64,000 bases of DNA from Streptomyces sp. MUM 2J (GTDB lineage: Bacteria; Actinomycetota; Actinomycetes; Streptomycetales; Streptomycetaceae): assembly GCF_022414535.1 (NCBI RefSeq), contig NZ_JADWYM010000027.1, positions 32,049-96,048 on the forward strand, read 5' to 3'. How positions within the stretch are numbered: position 1 is the first letter of the stretch; each line of letters starts with the position of its first letter. Both the position numbers and the translations under genes were made by a program. Shown here piece by piece: positions 45,354 to 55,056 of the stretch. The notes under the pieces were generated by a model. The model did no database searches. It was not told the DNA's origin and saw only the letters and a list, made by a program, of their open reading frames with translations.

Positions 45354-48050
45354 CTAGACCGGCTGGCGGAGCCGGCGCAGATAGGGGTCCTGGGCCCGGC
45401 GCGGCAGCAGCCGCAGCCTGGCGTCGAGCACGGTGACCGCGCCGGGCTTGGCGAGGACCGGGTTGAAGTCGGCCTCCGCCAGTTGCGGCAGGTCGCTCGC
45501 CATGCGCGACAGGCGCAGCAGCACCTGTTCCAGCCCGGCGAGGTCGGCGGGCCCGCTGCCGTGCGCGCCGAAGAGCAGCGGCGCGCAGCGCGGGGAGGTG
45601 ATCAGGTCGTGCACGTCCTGATCGGTGAGCGGGGCGAGCCGGGCGGCATGGTCGGCGAGCACCTCGGTGGCCGTGCCGCCGAGGCCGAACAGGACGAGCG
45701 GCCCGAAGACCTCGTCCTGGACGACACCGGCGAACAGCTCGGTGCCGCGAGCGGCGAGCGGCTGGATCACCACGCCGGTCAGCAGCCCGTCGAAGCGGGT
45801 CTCGAAGTCCCGGAAGGCGGCCCGCACCTGGGCGTCGCCCTGCAGGTCGAGGTGGACGGCGTGCGCCTCGCTCTTGTGCACCAGGCCCGGCCAGTGCGCC
45901 TTCATGACCACCCGGCCGTCCGCGCCACGCAGCCGCCGGGCGGCCCGCACGGCGTCGTCCTCGGTGTCGGCGAACGCCCAGGGGATCTGCGGGATGCCGT
46001 AGGCGTCGAGGAGTTCGGCGCACGTGCCCGGGTCGAGCCAGCCGCCGTCCGGATGGGCTTCGAGGTAGGTCTCGGCGAGGGCGTGGGCGCGGGCGGTGTC
46101 GATGCCGGACACGTCCGGCACGGTGCCGGCCGGGCGGCTCAGCCAGGCCGCGCGGCGCGCCGCGTGGGCCAGGGCCCGGGCCGCCGCCTGTGGTTCGGCG
46201 TACGAGGGGACGGATCCGCCGCCCCCGGCGGGCAGCAGCGTCACCGGGACGCCCTGTTCCAGCCGTACGAGGGCGACCGGGCGGGCCCGGCGGGCCCGGG
46301 TGACCGCGCGCACCAGGTCGTCCCCCGTGGCGGCGGCGACGGCGGTGGGGACCAGGGCGACGACGACGGCGTCGACGCCGCCGTGCTCCGTCAGCCGGTC
46401 CACGCACCGCGCGAGCTGTTCCTCGGTGACCGAGGCCGTGGCGTCCACCGGGTTGCCGGCGGTGGCTGCGGTGGGCAGCACGGCGTGCAGGGCGTCCGCC
46501 GCCTCCGTGCCGAACGGGGGCAGGACGAGTCCTGCCTCGGCGCAGGCGTCGGCGGTCAGGACGCCGACGCCGCCCGCGTTCGTCACCACGGCGACGCGGG
46601 TGCCGGCGGGGAGCGGCTGGGTGTGCAGCAGGGCGGCGGTCTCCAGCAGCTCGCCGACGGAGCGGGTGGCGGTGATGCCGGCCTGGGTGAACAGCGCCTG
46701 CCGGGTCATGGTCCGGGTGGCGGCGGCCGCGGTGTGGGAGGCGGCGGCCCGGCGGCCGGCGTCGGTGCGGCCGGCGTCGACGGTCAGCACGGGCATGCGG
46801 CGCGTCACACGCCGCGCGGTGCGGGAGAAGGCGCGCGGGTTGCCGAAGGACTCCAGGTGGAGCAGCGCCAGGTCGGTGCGGCCGTCGCTCTCCCACCACT
46901 GGAGCATGTCGTTGCCGCTGACGTCGTACTTGTCGCCGAGGGAGACGAAGGAGGAGACACCGACACCGAGCCGGGACAGGCCGTCGAGCAGCGCGATGCC
47001 GACGCCACCGGACTGCACGGCGACGCCGGCGGTGCCGGGGCGCGGGTGGCCGGCGGCGAACGTGGCGTCGAGGCGCAGCTCGGGGTCGGTGTGGGCGATG
47101 CCGAGGCAGTTGGGGCCGACCAGGCGCATGCCGTGGGTGCGGCAGGCGGTCAGGAGGGCCTGCGTCTGCTCGGCGTCGAGCCCGGCGGTGACGACGAGCA
47201 GGGCCCGCACGCCCGCCGTGCCGCATTCCTCGGCGGTGGCCGGCACGGCGGCTGCGGGCACGGCGAGGACGGCCAGGTCGGGTGTCCGGGGCAGCGCGCC
47301 GACGGACGGGAAGCAGGGCACGTCGAGGATCGAGGTCGCGGCGGGGTTGACGGCGTACAGCCGCCGGGTGAAGCCGCCGGCCTTCAGGTGGTGCAGGACG
47401 GCCCGGCCCACCGACCCGGGCTTGCGCCCGGCGCCGACGACGGCCACGCCGTCCGGCCGCAGCAGGGGCCGCAGGCTGGCCACGTCGGCGGCCCGGCCCC
47501 GCGCCTCCACGGCCGACAGGTAGGTGTCGTCCTCGTCCAGCCGGATGGTGCAGTGGACCTCGGGGCCGTCGAAGTGGCGGGCGGTCCGCAGACCGAGGTC
47601 GGCGAAGAGCCGCAGGATGTCGCGGTTCTCGCTCAGGGCGTCGGCGGTGAACGCGGTGACGCCCTCGGTGCGCGCCGCGGAGACCAGGTGCTCGACGAGG
47701 AGGGTGCCGACGCCGCGGTGGTGCAGGCCGTCGGCGACCGCGACGGAGATGTCGGCCGTGTCGCCCTTGCCGCCGGTGTCGTACTCGGCGAGGCCGACCA
47801 CCCGTCCCTGTGTCTCGGCGAGGAGGGCGCGGTAGCCCGGCCGGGCCGGGGCGCAGGCCCGGTCGGCGGCGCGGAGGCCGGACCGCCGGCTGATGCTGAA
47901 GAACCGCAGCCGCAGGTTGTCCGCGGACATCGCGTCGTACAGCGCCCGCAGCCGCCCGTGGTCCTCGGGCCGAACGGTCCGGATGCACACGGTGGTGCCG
48001 TCCGCGAGCAGCGCGTGGACGGGGGGCCGTTCGAGCACGTGGTGCGTCAT
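45354..48050 (-). CDS. GNAT acetyltransferase fused to ADP-forming acyl-CoA synthetase
   Basis: The 898-residue protein has a GNAT domain first (residues about 15-170, with the acetyl-CoA loop HHRGVGTLLVEHLV), then a CoA-binding domain (LRPDGVAVVGAGRKPGSVG), a succinyl-CoA ligase-like domain (GPNCLGIAHT), and a C-terminal ATP-grasp domain (VVMKAHWPGLVHKSEAHAV). Proteins of this kind acetylate or acylate acyl-CoA synthetases or regulate them; the ligase part may be catalytic or regulatory. ATG 48050 follows GGAGGAG. It starts the operon that also holds the CBS-BON and flavodoxin genes. Confidence 0.9.
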   Translation of the reverse strand: MTHHVLERPPVHALLADGTTVCIRTVRPEDHGRLRALYDAMSADNLRLRFFSISRRSGLRAADRACAPARPGYRALLAETQGRVVGLAEYDTGGKGDTADISVAVADGLHHRGVGTLLVEHLVSAARTEGVTAFTADALSENRDILRLFADLGLRTARHFDGPEVHCTIRLDEDDTYLSAVEARGRAADVASLRPLLRPDGVAVVGAGRKPGSVGRAVLHHLKAGGFTRRLYAVNPAATSILDVPCFPSVGALPRTPDLAVLAVPAAAVPATAEECGTAGVRALLVVTAGLDAEQTQALLTACRTHGMRLVGPNCLGIAHTDPELRLDATFAAGHPRPGTAGVAVQSGGVGIALLDGLSRLGVGVSSFVSLGDKYDVSGNDMLQWWESDGRTDLALLHLESFGNPRAFSRTARRVTRRMPVLTVDAGRTDAGRRAAASHTAAAATRTMTRQALFTQAGITATRSVGELLETAALLHTQPLPAGTRVAVVTNAGGVGVLTADACAEAGLVLPPFGTEAADALHAVLPTAATAGNPVDATASVTEEQLARCVDRLTEHGGVDAVVVALVPTAVAAATGDDLVRAVTRARRARPVALVRLEQGVPVTLLPAGGGGSVPSYAEPQAAARALAHAARRAAWLSRPAGTVPDVSGIDTARAHALAETYLEAHPDGGWLDPGTCAELLDAYGIPQIPWAFADTEDDAVRAARRLRGADGRVVMKAHWPGLVHKSEAHAVHLDLQGDAQVRAAFRDFETRFDGLLTGVVIQPLAARGTELFAGVVQDEVFGPLVLFGLGGTATEVLADHAARLAPLTDQDVHDLITSPRCAPLLFGAHGSGPADLAGLEQVLLRLSRMASDLPQLAEADFNPVLAKPGAVTVLDARLRLLPRRAQDPYLRRLRQPV

Positions 48051-48147
48051 GGTGGTCTCCTCCGGGCCTGCGGCCTGCGCGTCTCCCGACGTTCCGAGCA
48101 TCCGACGGATCAGCCTCCGGTCCCATGGGCTGACCGGGGTCGGGCCG

Positions 48148-48161
48148 GGACCGATCGGCCC
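48148..48161. promoter_or_regulatory. DosR-like box between the acyl-CoA synthetase and SulP genes
   Basis: GGACC-GATC-GGCCC, extended to GGGACC/GGCCCT, lies in the 167-bp divergent region. The left half is the same GGACC seen in the hsp20 second box. A degenerate second site starts about 20 bp to its left (near 48127). It could serve both directions. Confidence 0.6.
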
Positions 48162-48217
48162 TACGGTCCGCCGGACGGGCCCGGCGCATCCTGGAGGCCG
48201 ACGGCGGAGGGCGGCTG

Positions 48218-49999
48218 ATGCACCGGGGCACGGCGGGTGGACACACGGGGCGCCGCCCCCTGCCCGGTGCCGGCCGGCTGTGGCGGCGGGCGCGCACCCG
48301 TGCCCCCGCTGCGGTGCTGCGCGCCGTCCCCGGTCTCGCCACCCTCGCCGGCTACCGCAGGCAGTGGCTGAAGGCTGATCTGCTGGCCGGTGTCACGGTG
48401 GCCGCGTACCTGGTGCCGCAGGTGATGGCGTACGCGGGTGTGGCCGGGCTTCCGCCGGTGGCGGGGCTGTGGGCGATCCTGCCCGCGCTCGGGCTGTACG
48501 CCCTGTTCGGATCCTCGCGGCTGCTGTCGGTGGGGCCGGAGTCGACGACCGCCCTGATGACGGCGACCGTGGTCGCTCCGCTCGCGGCAGGGGATCCAGG
48601 CCGCTACGCCGCGCTGGCCGCGGCCCTCGCGGGGACGGTCGGTCTGCTGTGCCTGGCGGCGCGGGCGGTGCGGCTGGGGTTCCTCGCGGATCTGCTCTCC
48701 CGCCCGGTCCTGACCGGCTATCTCGCTGGCGTGGCGCTGATCATGACGGTGGACCAGCTGCCGAACCTGACCGGAGTCGGCACCTCGGGCGACGGGTTCC
48801 TCCCCAAGCTGTGGTCCTTCGTGCGCGGCCTGTCCGGCGCCGACGCGGCGACGGTCGTGCTGTCCGCCGCCGCGCTCGCGTTCCTGTTCGCGGTGGCCCG
48901 GTATCCGCGGGCGCTGCCCGGTCCACTGCTCGCGGTGGTGCTGTGCACCGCGGCCACGGTGGTGTTCAACCTGGACGAGCGGTACGGCGTCCGGGTGATC
49001 GGCGCGGTACCGACGGGACTGCCCGGCGTCGCGGTGCCGGATCCGGGCGAGCTGCCGCGGCTGGTGCTGCCCGCGCTCGGTGTCCTGCTCGTGGCGTACA
49101 CCGACTGCATCTTCACCGGGCGGGCGTTCGCCGGGCCCGCCGGTGAGGGGCCGGAGCTCGACGCCGACCAGGAGTTCACGGCCCTGGGCACGGCGAACCT
49201 CGGATCCGCGCTGCTGCACGGCTTCCCCGTCAGCAGCAGCGCCAGCCGCACCGCCCTCGCCTGCTCGACCGGGGCCCGCAGCCAGGGGTACTCTCTGGTC
49301 GCCGGCGCGGCGGTGCTCGCCGTGCTGCTCGCGCTGGGCGGGCTGCTGGCCCGCACCCCCGCCGCTGTGCTCGGCGCGATCGTGGTGTACGCGGCGGTAC
49401 GCATGGTGGACTTCGCCGGGTTCCGGCGGCTGGCCGACTTCCGGCGCCGCGAACTGCTCCTCGCGCTCGGCTGCCTGGCCGGCGTGCTCGCCCTGGACGT
49501 CCTGTACGGCGTGCTGGTGGCGGTCGGCCTGTCCGTGGCCGAGCTGCTGCTGCGGGTGGCCCGCCCGCACGACGCGGTCGAGGGGCTGGTGCCGGGGGTG
49601 GCGGGCATGCACGACGTCGACGACTATCCGCAGGCCCGGACGATCCCGGGCCTGCTGGTGTACCGGTACGACTCGCCGCTGTTCTTCGCCAACGCGGAGG
49701 ACTTCCGGCGGCGGGCCCTGGCGGCCGTGGCGGAGCAGACCGAACCCGTGCGCTGGTTCCTGCTGAACATGGAGGCCAACGTGGAGGTCGACATCACCGC
49801 CCTGGACGCCGTGGACGCGCTGCGCCTCGAACTCACCGGCCGCGGCATCGTGTTCGCCCTGGCCCGGGTCAAGCAGGACCTCCTCGACGACCTGGTGGCC
49901 TACGGCCTGGCGGACACGGTCGGCACGGACCTGATCTTCCCGACCCTGCCGACCGCCGTGACGGCGTACCGCCGGTGGACTCGGCCCCGGCCGGACTGA
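48218..49999 (+). CDS. SulP-family anion transporter with STAS domain
   Basis: The 593-residue protein has ten or more membrane segments starting with LLAGVTVAAYLVPQVMAYAGVAGLPP, the SulP signature region, and a cytoplasmic STAS domain (about 460-580: ANVEVDITALDAVDALRLEL). SulP members import sulfate, bicarbonate or C4-dicarboxylates. ATG 48218 follows GGAGGG. Substrate cannot be told from sequence; an anion under low-oxygen fermentation is a reasonable guess. Confidence 0.9.
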   Translation: MHRGTAGGHTGRRPLPGAGRLWRRARTRAPAAVLRAVPGLATLAGYRRQWLKADLLAGVTVAAYLVPQVMAYAGVAGLPPVAGLWAILPALGLYALFGSSRLLSVGPESTTALMTATVVAPLAAGDPGRYAALAAALAGTVGLLCLAARAVRLGFLADLLSRPVLTGYLAGVALIMTVDQLPNLTGVGTSGDGFLPKLWSFVRGLSGADAATVVLSAAALAFLFAVARYPRALPGPLLAVVLCTAATVVFNLDERYGVRVIGAVPTGLPGVAVPDPGELPRLVLPALGVLLVAYTDCIFTGRAFAGPAGEGPELDADQEFTALGTANLGSALLHGFPVSSSASRTALACSTGARSQGYSLVAGAAVLAVLLALGGLLARTPAAVLGAIVVYAAVRMVDFAGFRRLADFRRRELLLALGCLAGVLALDVLYGVLVAVGLSVAELLLRVARPHDAVEGLVPGVAGMHDVDDYPQARTIPGLLVYRYDSPLFFANAEDFRRRALAAVAEQTEPVRWFLLNMEANVEVDITALDAVDALRLELTGRGIVFALARVKQDLLDDLVAYGLADTVGTDLIFPTLPTAVTAYRRWTRPRPD

Positions 50000-50209
50000 G
50001 CGGGGCGGGGACGGAGACCGTAACGCGCGGTGCGGCGTGGCGGCTTGGGCACGGCACGACGGCATGGGCGTTCCGGTCCCCTCCGGGTGCGGCGCCCGAA
50101 TCGGGGTGACCATCCGGGGGGTGACCGTCCGGCGGGGAGTGCGGCGACGGCCGCGGGCACGGCGGGCGCGGGCACGGCGGGCGCGCCCCCTCGCCGGTGC
50201 GGTGGGCAC
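50000..50209. other. Intergenic region before the ABC operon, no gene
   Basis: Together with the box at 50210-50223 and the leader to 50335 this is 336 bp without a gene. It contains GC-rich tandem-like GGCGGGCGCG stretches (about 50150-50190). The G/C-rich 50225-50246 stretch also has several overlapping inverted GGGCCC segments. Confidence 0.4.
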
Positions 50210-50223
50210 GGGCCGGACGGCCC
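50210..50223. promoter_or_regulatory. DosR-like box before the ABC exporter operon
   Basis: GGGCC-GGAC-GGCCC is a perfect 5-4-5 palindrome, 113 bp before the ATPase gene start at 50336. Confidence 0.6.
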
Positions 50224-50335
50224 AGGGACCGGGCCCGGGCGGGCCCTGTGCAGGCGAGTGGGCGCCGACCAGGCTCATGGGCGGGAACCTTCCGTGAGTC
50301 CGCGGGCTCGTCCGGCGGCCCGTCGAGGGGATGTC

Positions 50336-51298
50336 ATGAACGATGCGGCGGAGCAGCCGGTGCTCGACTGCGCGCACCTGGTCCGGCGGTTCGGCGATCG
50401 CACCGCCGTCGACGACGTCGGCCTGCACATCGCGCCGGGCGAGACCTACGGCCTGCTCGGGCCGAACGGCGCGGGCAAGACAACCGCCATCCGCATCGTG
50501 TGCGGGCTGCTGCGGCCCGACGCGGGCACGGTACGGGTCGCGGGTCTTCCGGTGAGCACGGCCGCCGGACCGGCGAAGCGGCTCATCGGGTTCGTGCCCC
50601 AGGAGGTCGCCCTGTACCCGGACCTGAGCGTCCGGGAGAACCTGCGCTTCTTCGGCCGGCTGTACCGGCTGCCGCGCCGCCGTCTGGAGGCCCGGGTGGC
50701 GGAGGTACTGGACCTGGTCGGCCTCACCGCCCGCGCCCGGGACCGGGTGGACTCCCTGTCCGGCGGCATGCGACGGCGCCTCAACATCGGCGCCGGGCTG
50801 GTGCACGCGCCGACCCTGCTGGTCCTGGACGAACCGACGGTCGGGGTCGATCCGCAGAGCCGGCACGCCATCCTGGAGAGCGTCACGCGCTTCGGCGAGC
50901 AGGGCATGGCCGTTCTCTACACCACGCACTACATGGAGGAGGCGGAGCGGCTGTGCGACCGGGTCGGCATCATCGACCGGGGGCGGCTGATCGCCGAGGG
51001 CAGCCCGCGTGAGCTGGTGTCGCTGGTCGCCGAGCGCGATCGGGTGCGGCTCACCGCCGTCGGCGACCTCACGGCCTTCGCGAGGGCCTGCCGCGGCTTC
51101 GCGCGCGTCGAGGGCGCGGCGCGCGGCGGGGAGCGGGGCGACGTGGTGGAGGTGGTCGTCAAGGACGCGCGCAGTCTGCTGCCGGAACTGCTCGACCTGG
51201 CGCACCGGCAAGGTGTCCACGTCAGGAGCGTCGAGATCGACGAGCCCGATCTGGAGACGGTCTTCCTGCACCTGACCGGCACCGCCCTGAGGGAGTGA
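50336..51298 (+). CDS. ABC transporter ATP-binding protein
   Basis: The 320-residue ATPase has Walker A GPNGAGKTT, the signature LSGGMRRRL, Walker B LLVLDEPTVGVD and the H-loop TTHYMEEA. The C-terminal 80 residues resemble the DrrA/CcmA-like extension. ATG 50336 follows CGAGGGG. It is the first gene of an ABC-2 exporter operon with two permeases behind it. Confidence 0.93.
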   Translation: MNDAAEQPVLDCAHLVRRFGDRTAVDDVGLHIAPGETYGLLGPNGAGKTTAIRIVCGLLRPDAGTVRVAGLPVSTAAGPAKRLIGFVPQEVALYPDLSVRENLRFFGRLYRLPRRRLEARVAEVLDLVGLTARARDRVDSLSGGMRRRLNIGAGLVHAPTLLVLDEPTVGVDPQSRHAILESVTRFGEQGMAVLYTTHYMEEAERLCDRVGIIDRGRLIAEGSPRELVSLVAERDRVRLTAVGDLTAFARACRGFARVEGAARGGERGDVVEVVVKDARSLLPELLDLAHRQGVHVRSVEIDEPDLETVFLHLTGTALRE

Positions 51299-51304
51299 GC
51301 CGCC

Positions 51305-52471
51305 GTGCGCGTCGTTCTGTCCATCGCGGCCAAGGACCTGCGGCAGCGTCTGCGGGACCGGTCGGCCTGGGTGATCGTGTTCGTGGCACCGGTGCTGATC
51401 GCGGGCCTGATGGCCCTGGCGTTCGGCGGCGACACGCAGTTCCGTGCCGACATCGGTGTCGTGGATCTGGACCACGGGCCGGCCGCCGCCGGACTCACCC
51501 GGGTCCTCACCGGCCCCGAACTGCGCGGCACCGTGCGCGTGCGGGAGTACGCCGACGCGGCGACCGCGCGCCGGGAGGTGGATGCCGGGCGCGCCCACGC
51601 CGCGATCGTCCTCCCGGCCGGGTTCACCCGGGCGCTGAGCGGCAATAGCCCCTCCCCCGTCGTCGTCCTGGACAGCGTCGACCACGGGCTGGAGGCGCAA
51701 CTCGCGCGCGCCGTCGCCGAGTCGTACGTGGCGCAGGTCAACGCCGACCGGTTGTCGGTCGCCACGGCGGTGGCGGCGGGTGCGCCGCGGCAGGACGTCC
51801 CCCGACTCGCCGCGCGGGCGGCGCTGCTGCGCCTGCCGGAGCAGGTGGAGCCGGAGGGCATGGCCGACGACCCGCTGGAGGTCATCAGCTATTTCGGACC
51901 CAGCATGGGCATCTTCTTCGTGCTGTTCACGGTCGGTTTCGGGGCGCGCGGCTACTTCGCGGAGCAGCAGCAGGGAACCCTGGACCGGATCGCGGCGGCC
52001 CCGGTGGGCCGGGGTGCGCTGCTGCTCGGCAAGTCGCTGTCCACGTTCGGCTACAGCCTGGCCGGGCTCGCCACCGTCACGCTCGTCTCCTGGCTGGCCT
52101 TCGGGGCCAGCTGGGCGGACCCGGTGGGCGTGGCCGTCCTCGGACTGGGCATGGCGGTCACCGTGGTCTGTCTGACCGCCCTGGTGATCGCGGCCGCCCG
52201 GACCGAACGGCAGGCCGAGGGACTGGCGTCGGTCGTGGTGTTCGGACTGGTACTGGCAGGCGGCAACTTCGTCTTCGCCTCCGGCACGTCGTTCATGCAC
52301 CGCCTGGCGCTGTTCACCCCCAACGGATGGGCGCTGCGCGGGTTCACCGATCTGGGTACCGGGGTGCGGGGCTGGGCGGCGTTCGGCACGCCCCTGCTCG
52401 GCATCGCCGGCTTCTGCGCGGCCGTGACCGTGGTGACGGTCCTGCTGCTCCGGCTGAGGAGGAGACCATGA
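51305..52471 (+). CDS. ABC-2 type transporter permease
   Basis: The 388-residue permease has an N-terminal membrane helix (WVIVFVAPVLIAGLMALAF), a large outside domain (about 45-185), and a C-terminal membrane bundle with GYFAEQQQGTLDRIAAAPVGRGALL, the typical ABC-2 motif. GTG 51305 lies six bases after the ATPase stop. Its stop overlaps the next gene. Permeases of this layout export drugs, lipids or polysaccharides. Confidence 0.9.
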   Translation: MRVVLSIAAKDLRQRLRDRSAWVIVFVAPVLIAGLMALAFGGDTQFRADIGVVDLDHGPAAAGLTRVLTGPELRGTVRVREYADAATARREVDAGRAHAAIVLPAGFTRALSGNSPSPVVVLDSVDHGLEAQLARAVAESYVAQVNADRLSVATAVAAGAPRQDVPRLAARAALLRLPEQVEPEGMADDPLEVISYFGPSMGIFFVLFTVGFGARGYFAEQQQGTLDRIAAAPVGRGALLLGKSLSTFGYSLAGLATVTLVSWLAFGASWADPVGVAVLGLGMAVTVVCLTALVIAAARTERQAEGLASVVVFGLVLAGGNFVFASGTSFMHRLALFTPNGWALRGFTDLGTGVRGWAAFGTPLLGIAGFCAAVTVVTVLLLRLRRRP

Positions 52472-53643
52472 CCGCTCTCGCCGTGGCACGGGCCACCGTA
52501 CTGCGGGCGCTGCGCGACCGGACGGCCCTGTTCTTCATGGTGCTGCTGCCGGTCGCCATCATCGTCGTCATCGGGATCACGGTGAACGGCTTCGACCGGT
52601 TCCGGGTGGGCATCGTGCCCGCGCCCCGGCAGGGCCCCGTCGCCCGCGAGCTCGTTGCGGACCTGCGGTCCGGCACCGGGCTGCGCACGAGAGTGTTCCG
52701 CAGTGCGGAGGACGCGCGGAACGCGCTGCGCCGGGCCGAGCTGGACGCCGTGGTGGTGATGCCGGCGGATCTGGACGAGGACGTGCGCTCGGGACGGTCC
52801 GTCACGGTGCCGGTGCTCGTGGAGCCGTCGGGAAACGCAGGACACTCCGCGGTGTCGACCGTGTCGGCGGTGGTCGCCGGTCACGCGGCGAAGCTCCAGG
52901 CGGCCCGCTTCGCGGCACAGGAGGCGGGCGGCACCTTCGAGACGGACCTGGACCTGGCCCGGGGCGCCGAACGGGCCTGGTCCCCCATCGCCGTGCGCAC
53001 CGAGACCGTCGACGGCGTCAGCGAGTTCCTGCCTCTCGGCTACAGCTACAGCACCCCGACGATGCTGGTGCTGTTCGTCTTCGTGAACGCGCTGGCGGGC
53101 GGTGCCGCCATCGTGCAGACCCGGCGCACGGGGGTGTACACCCGGGTGCTGGCCGCTCCCGTCCCGTCCCGCGCCCTGGTGCTCGGCGAGACGGCGGCCT
53201 ATCTGCTGCTGGCCCTGGTGCAGTCGGTGCTGATCGTGGGCATCGGCGCCCTCGCGTTCGGCGTGTCCTGGGGCGATCCGCTCGCCGCCGCGGCCCTGGT
53301 GGCCGTGTGGGCGCTGGTCGGAACCGGTGCCGGGGTGCTGGCGGGTGCGTTGTTCCGGACGCCGGAGCAGGTGCACGCCCTCGGCCCGGCGCTCGGCATC
53401 ACCCTGGGCATGCTCGGCGGCTGCATGTGGCCGCTGGCGCTGGTCCCGGGCTGGCTGAGGACGGCGGGACATGCGGCTCCGCACGCCTGGGCCGTCGACG
53501 CGTGGACGGAGCTGCTGTCCCGGGGCGGTGGTCCGGGCGCGATCCTGACCGATCTCCTCGTCCTCCTCGGCTTCGCGGTGGCGCTCCTCACCGCCGCGTC
53601 CCTGGCGTTGCGGCACCGACTCACCACGACCGACCGGACCTGA
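52468..53643 (+). CDS. ABC-2 type transporter permease
   Basis: The 391-residue second permease has the same layout as its neighbour: a first helix LFFMVLLPVAIIVVIGIT, an extracytoplasmic domain and a membrane bundle with QTRRTGVYTRVLAAPVPSRAL. ATG 52468 is preceded by GAGGAGGAG and overlaps the previous stop. The two permeases probably form a heterodimer with the ATPase. Confidence 0.9.
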   Translation: MTALAVARATVLRALRDRTALFFMVLLPVAIIVVIGITVNGFDRFRVGIVPAPRQGPVARELVADLRSGTGLRTRVFRSAEDARNALRRAELDAVVVMPADLDEDVRSGRSVTVPVLVEPSGNAGHSAVSTVSAVVAGHAAKLQAARFAAQEAGGTFETDLDLARGAERAWSPIAVRTETVDGVSEFLPLGYSYSTPTMLVLFVFVNALAGGAAIVQTRRTGVYTRVLAAPVPSRALVLGETAAYLLLALVQSVLIVGIGALAFGVSWGDPLAAAALVAVWALVGTGAGVLAGALFRTPEQVHALGPALGITLGMLGGCMWPLALVPGWLRTAGHAAPHAWAVDAWTELLSRGGGPGAILTDLLVLLGFAVALLTAASLALRHRLTTTDRT

Positions 53644-53796
53644 CCCACCGTCAGCACCGTTGGTCCCGGGCGACCTCGGCCGGCCGTGGGGCGGGGGGCA
53701 GGGGAAGAGCCCGTGCGGCCACCGCGTTCGGCGCCGCGCGGTCCCTGGCGGGCCGCCCTCGGCGGTGCTTCTCTGGTGATGTGGGAGGAGGTCGCC

Positions 53797-54768
53797 ATGG
53801 GCAGTGGAACCCCGGCCCCCCGCCCGCGCGGGCGCCGCCCGTGGAGGTGCACCGCCGCACTGGTGCTGCCGCTGGCCGTCGTCGTCGCGTGCGACACCGC
53901 GGGGAGGTCTCCGGCGCCCGGTACCGGCGGCCGGCCGTCGGACTCCCCGACGGCCGGGAGGACACCGGGAGGCGCCTCGGGTACGCCCGCGACGCCCACC
54001 GGCACCGCGGGAGTGCCGGGCACACCGACCGGCCCGTCCACGGGCGGCGGGGCCCGTAGTGTCCGCACGGCGGTGTACTTCCTGCACGGAGAGTTCGTCT
54101 CGCCCGTCCCGCGTACCGTGACCGCTCCGGGCACCGCCGCCGGCGCGGTCCGCGCGCTGCTGGCCGGCCCGAACGGTGCCGAACGGGCGCACGACCGGAG
54201 CACGGCCATCCCGTCCGGGACGATCCTGAGGTCCCTGGTGATCCACGACCGGATCGCCACCGTGGACCTGTCGGGGCGGTACGACGACGGCGGCGGCAGC
54301 CTCTCCCTGCGGGAGCGTCTCGCCCAGATCGTGTTCACGGTGACCCGGTTCCCCTCCGTCGACAAGGTGCGTTTCGCCCTCGACGGCACGCCGGTGAAGG
54401 ACTTCGGCGGGGTGGGCACCGTCCTCGACCGGCCGGTGGGCCGGGCGGACTTCGAGGGCGTCACCCCGGCGGTCCTGGTGGAGTCCCCCCTGCCCGGCGA
54501 CACCGTCCGCTCTCCGCTGCGGGTGCGGGGCAGCGCCGACACCTTCGAGGCGGTGTTCCGGCTGAAGGTCACCGACGTCACCGGCCGCACCGCCGCCGAC
54601 GTGCAGGTCCAGGCGACCTCCGGCACCGGTACCCGCGGCACCTTCGACGTGACGTTTCCCTGCAAGCCCCGGAGCAGCGGGCCGGGGCTGCTGACGGCGT
54701 ACTTCGACTCCCCGGCGGACGGCCGTCCCGTGACCGTGGACACCGTCCCGCTGACCGTCCGGCGCTGA
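53797..54768 (+). CDS. Lipoprotein with GerMN and Gmad2 domains
   Basis: The 323-residue protein has a basic N-terminus (RPRGRRPWR), a hydrophobic stretch and a lipobox VVAC with Cys32 as the lipidated residue. A Pro/Thr/Gly-rich linker follows (about 33-88), then a GerMN domain (about 90-225, with RTAVYFLHGEFVSPVPR) and an immunoglobulin-like Gmad2 domain (ILVESPLPGDTVRSPLRV-type at about 228-320). It is an outward-facing membrane lipoprotein; function in non-endospore formers is unknown. ATG 53797 follows GGGAGGAGG. Confidence 0.88.
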   Translation: MGSGTPAPRPRGRRPWRCTAALVLPLAVVVACDTAGRSPAPGTGGRPSDSPTAGRTPGGASGTPATPTGTAGVPGTPTGPSTGGGARSVRTAVYFLHGEFVSPVPRTVTAPGTAAGAVRALLAGPNGAERAHDRSTAIPSGTILRSLVIHDRIATVDLSGRYDDGGGSLSLRERLAQIVFTVTRFPSVDKVRFALDGTPVKDFGGVGTVLDRPVGRADFEGVTPAVLVESPLPGDTVRSPLRVRGSADTFEAVFRLKVTDVTGRTAADVQVQATSGTGTRGTFDVTFPCKPRSSGPGLLTAYFDSPADGRPVTVDTVPLTVRR

Positions 54769-54789
54769 CGGGACGTGCGGGCGCCGAGG

Positions 54790-54803
54790 GGGCCGATCGG
54801 CAC
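54790..54803. promoter_or_regulatory. Imperfect DosR-like box
   Basis: GGGCC-GATC-GGCAC, one mismatch from GGGCC-N4-GGCCC. It lies 129 bp before the perfect copy at 54919 in the same intergenic region. Confidence 0.4.
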
Positions 54804-54918
54804 CGGTGCGGTGTGCAGGGGCGGGCCCGGGAGGATCTCGCCCTGCGGCCGCGCGACGTGGCCGCCGACGCCGGCGTCACCCCGGCGGGACCGGCCCAGG
54901 CCTGACGGGCACCCTCAG

Positions 54919-54932
54919 GGGCCACTCGGCCC
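54919..54932. promoter_or_regulatory. DosR-like box before the DUF4389 gene
   Basis: GGGCC-ACTC-GGCCC is a perfect 5-4-5 palindrome 125 bp before ATG 55057. The 288-bp region between the lipoprotein gene and this one has no gene. Confidence 0.6.
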
Positions 54933-55056
54933 GGCGTCTGCCCCGCTCAGCCCATGGGCCCGGGGGCCGCTTCGGCGGACGCTGGAGGAAAGGCGGAGGC
55001 CGCGGCCGTGAGCGCACCGCTTGCGGCCGCGGCCGGAATCCGAAGGGACCGGTTCC

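Noticed and set aside
45300..48218. 972-codon frame antisense to the acyl-CoA synthetase operon
   Set aside because: Gly-rich low-complexity translation; the minus-strand gene has full domain motifs and a good ribosome binding site.
50225..50246. Second box in the ABC operon leader built from GGGACC and GGGCCC segments
   Set aside because: Several overlapping G/C-only palindromes are possible, but none has a four-base spacer with both halves intact.
48161..52489. 1442-codon frame antisense to the SulP and ABC genes
   Set aside because: It is rich in Arg, Gln, His and Gly, has no domain motif, and covers four well supported plus-strand genes.
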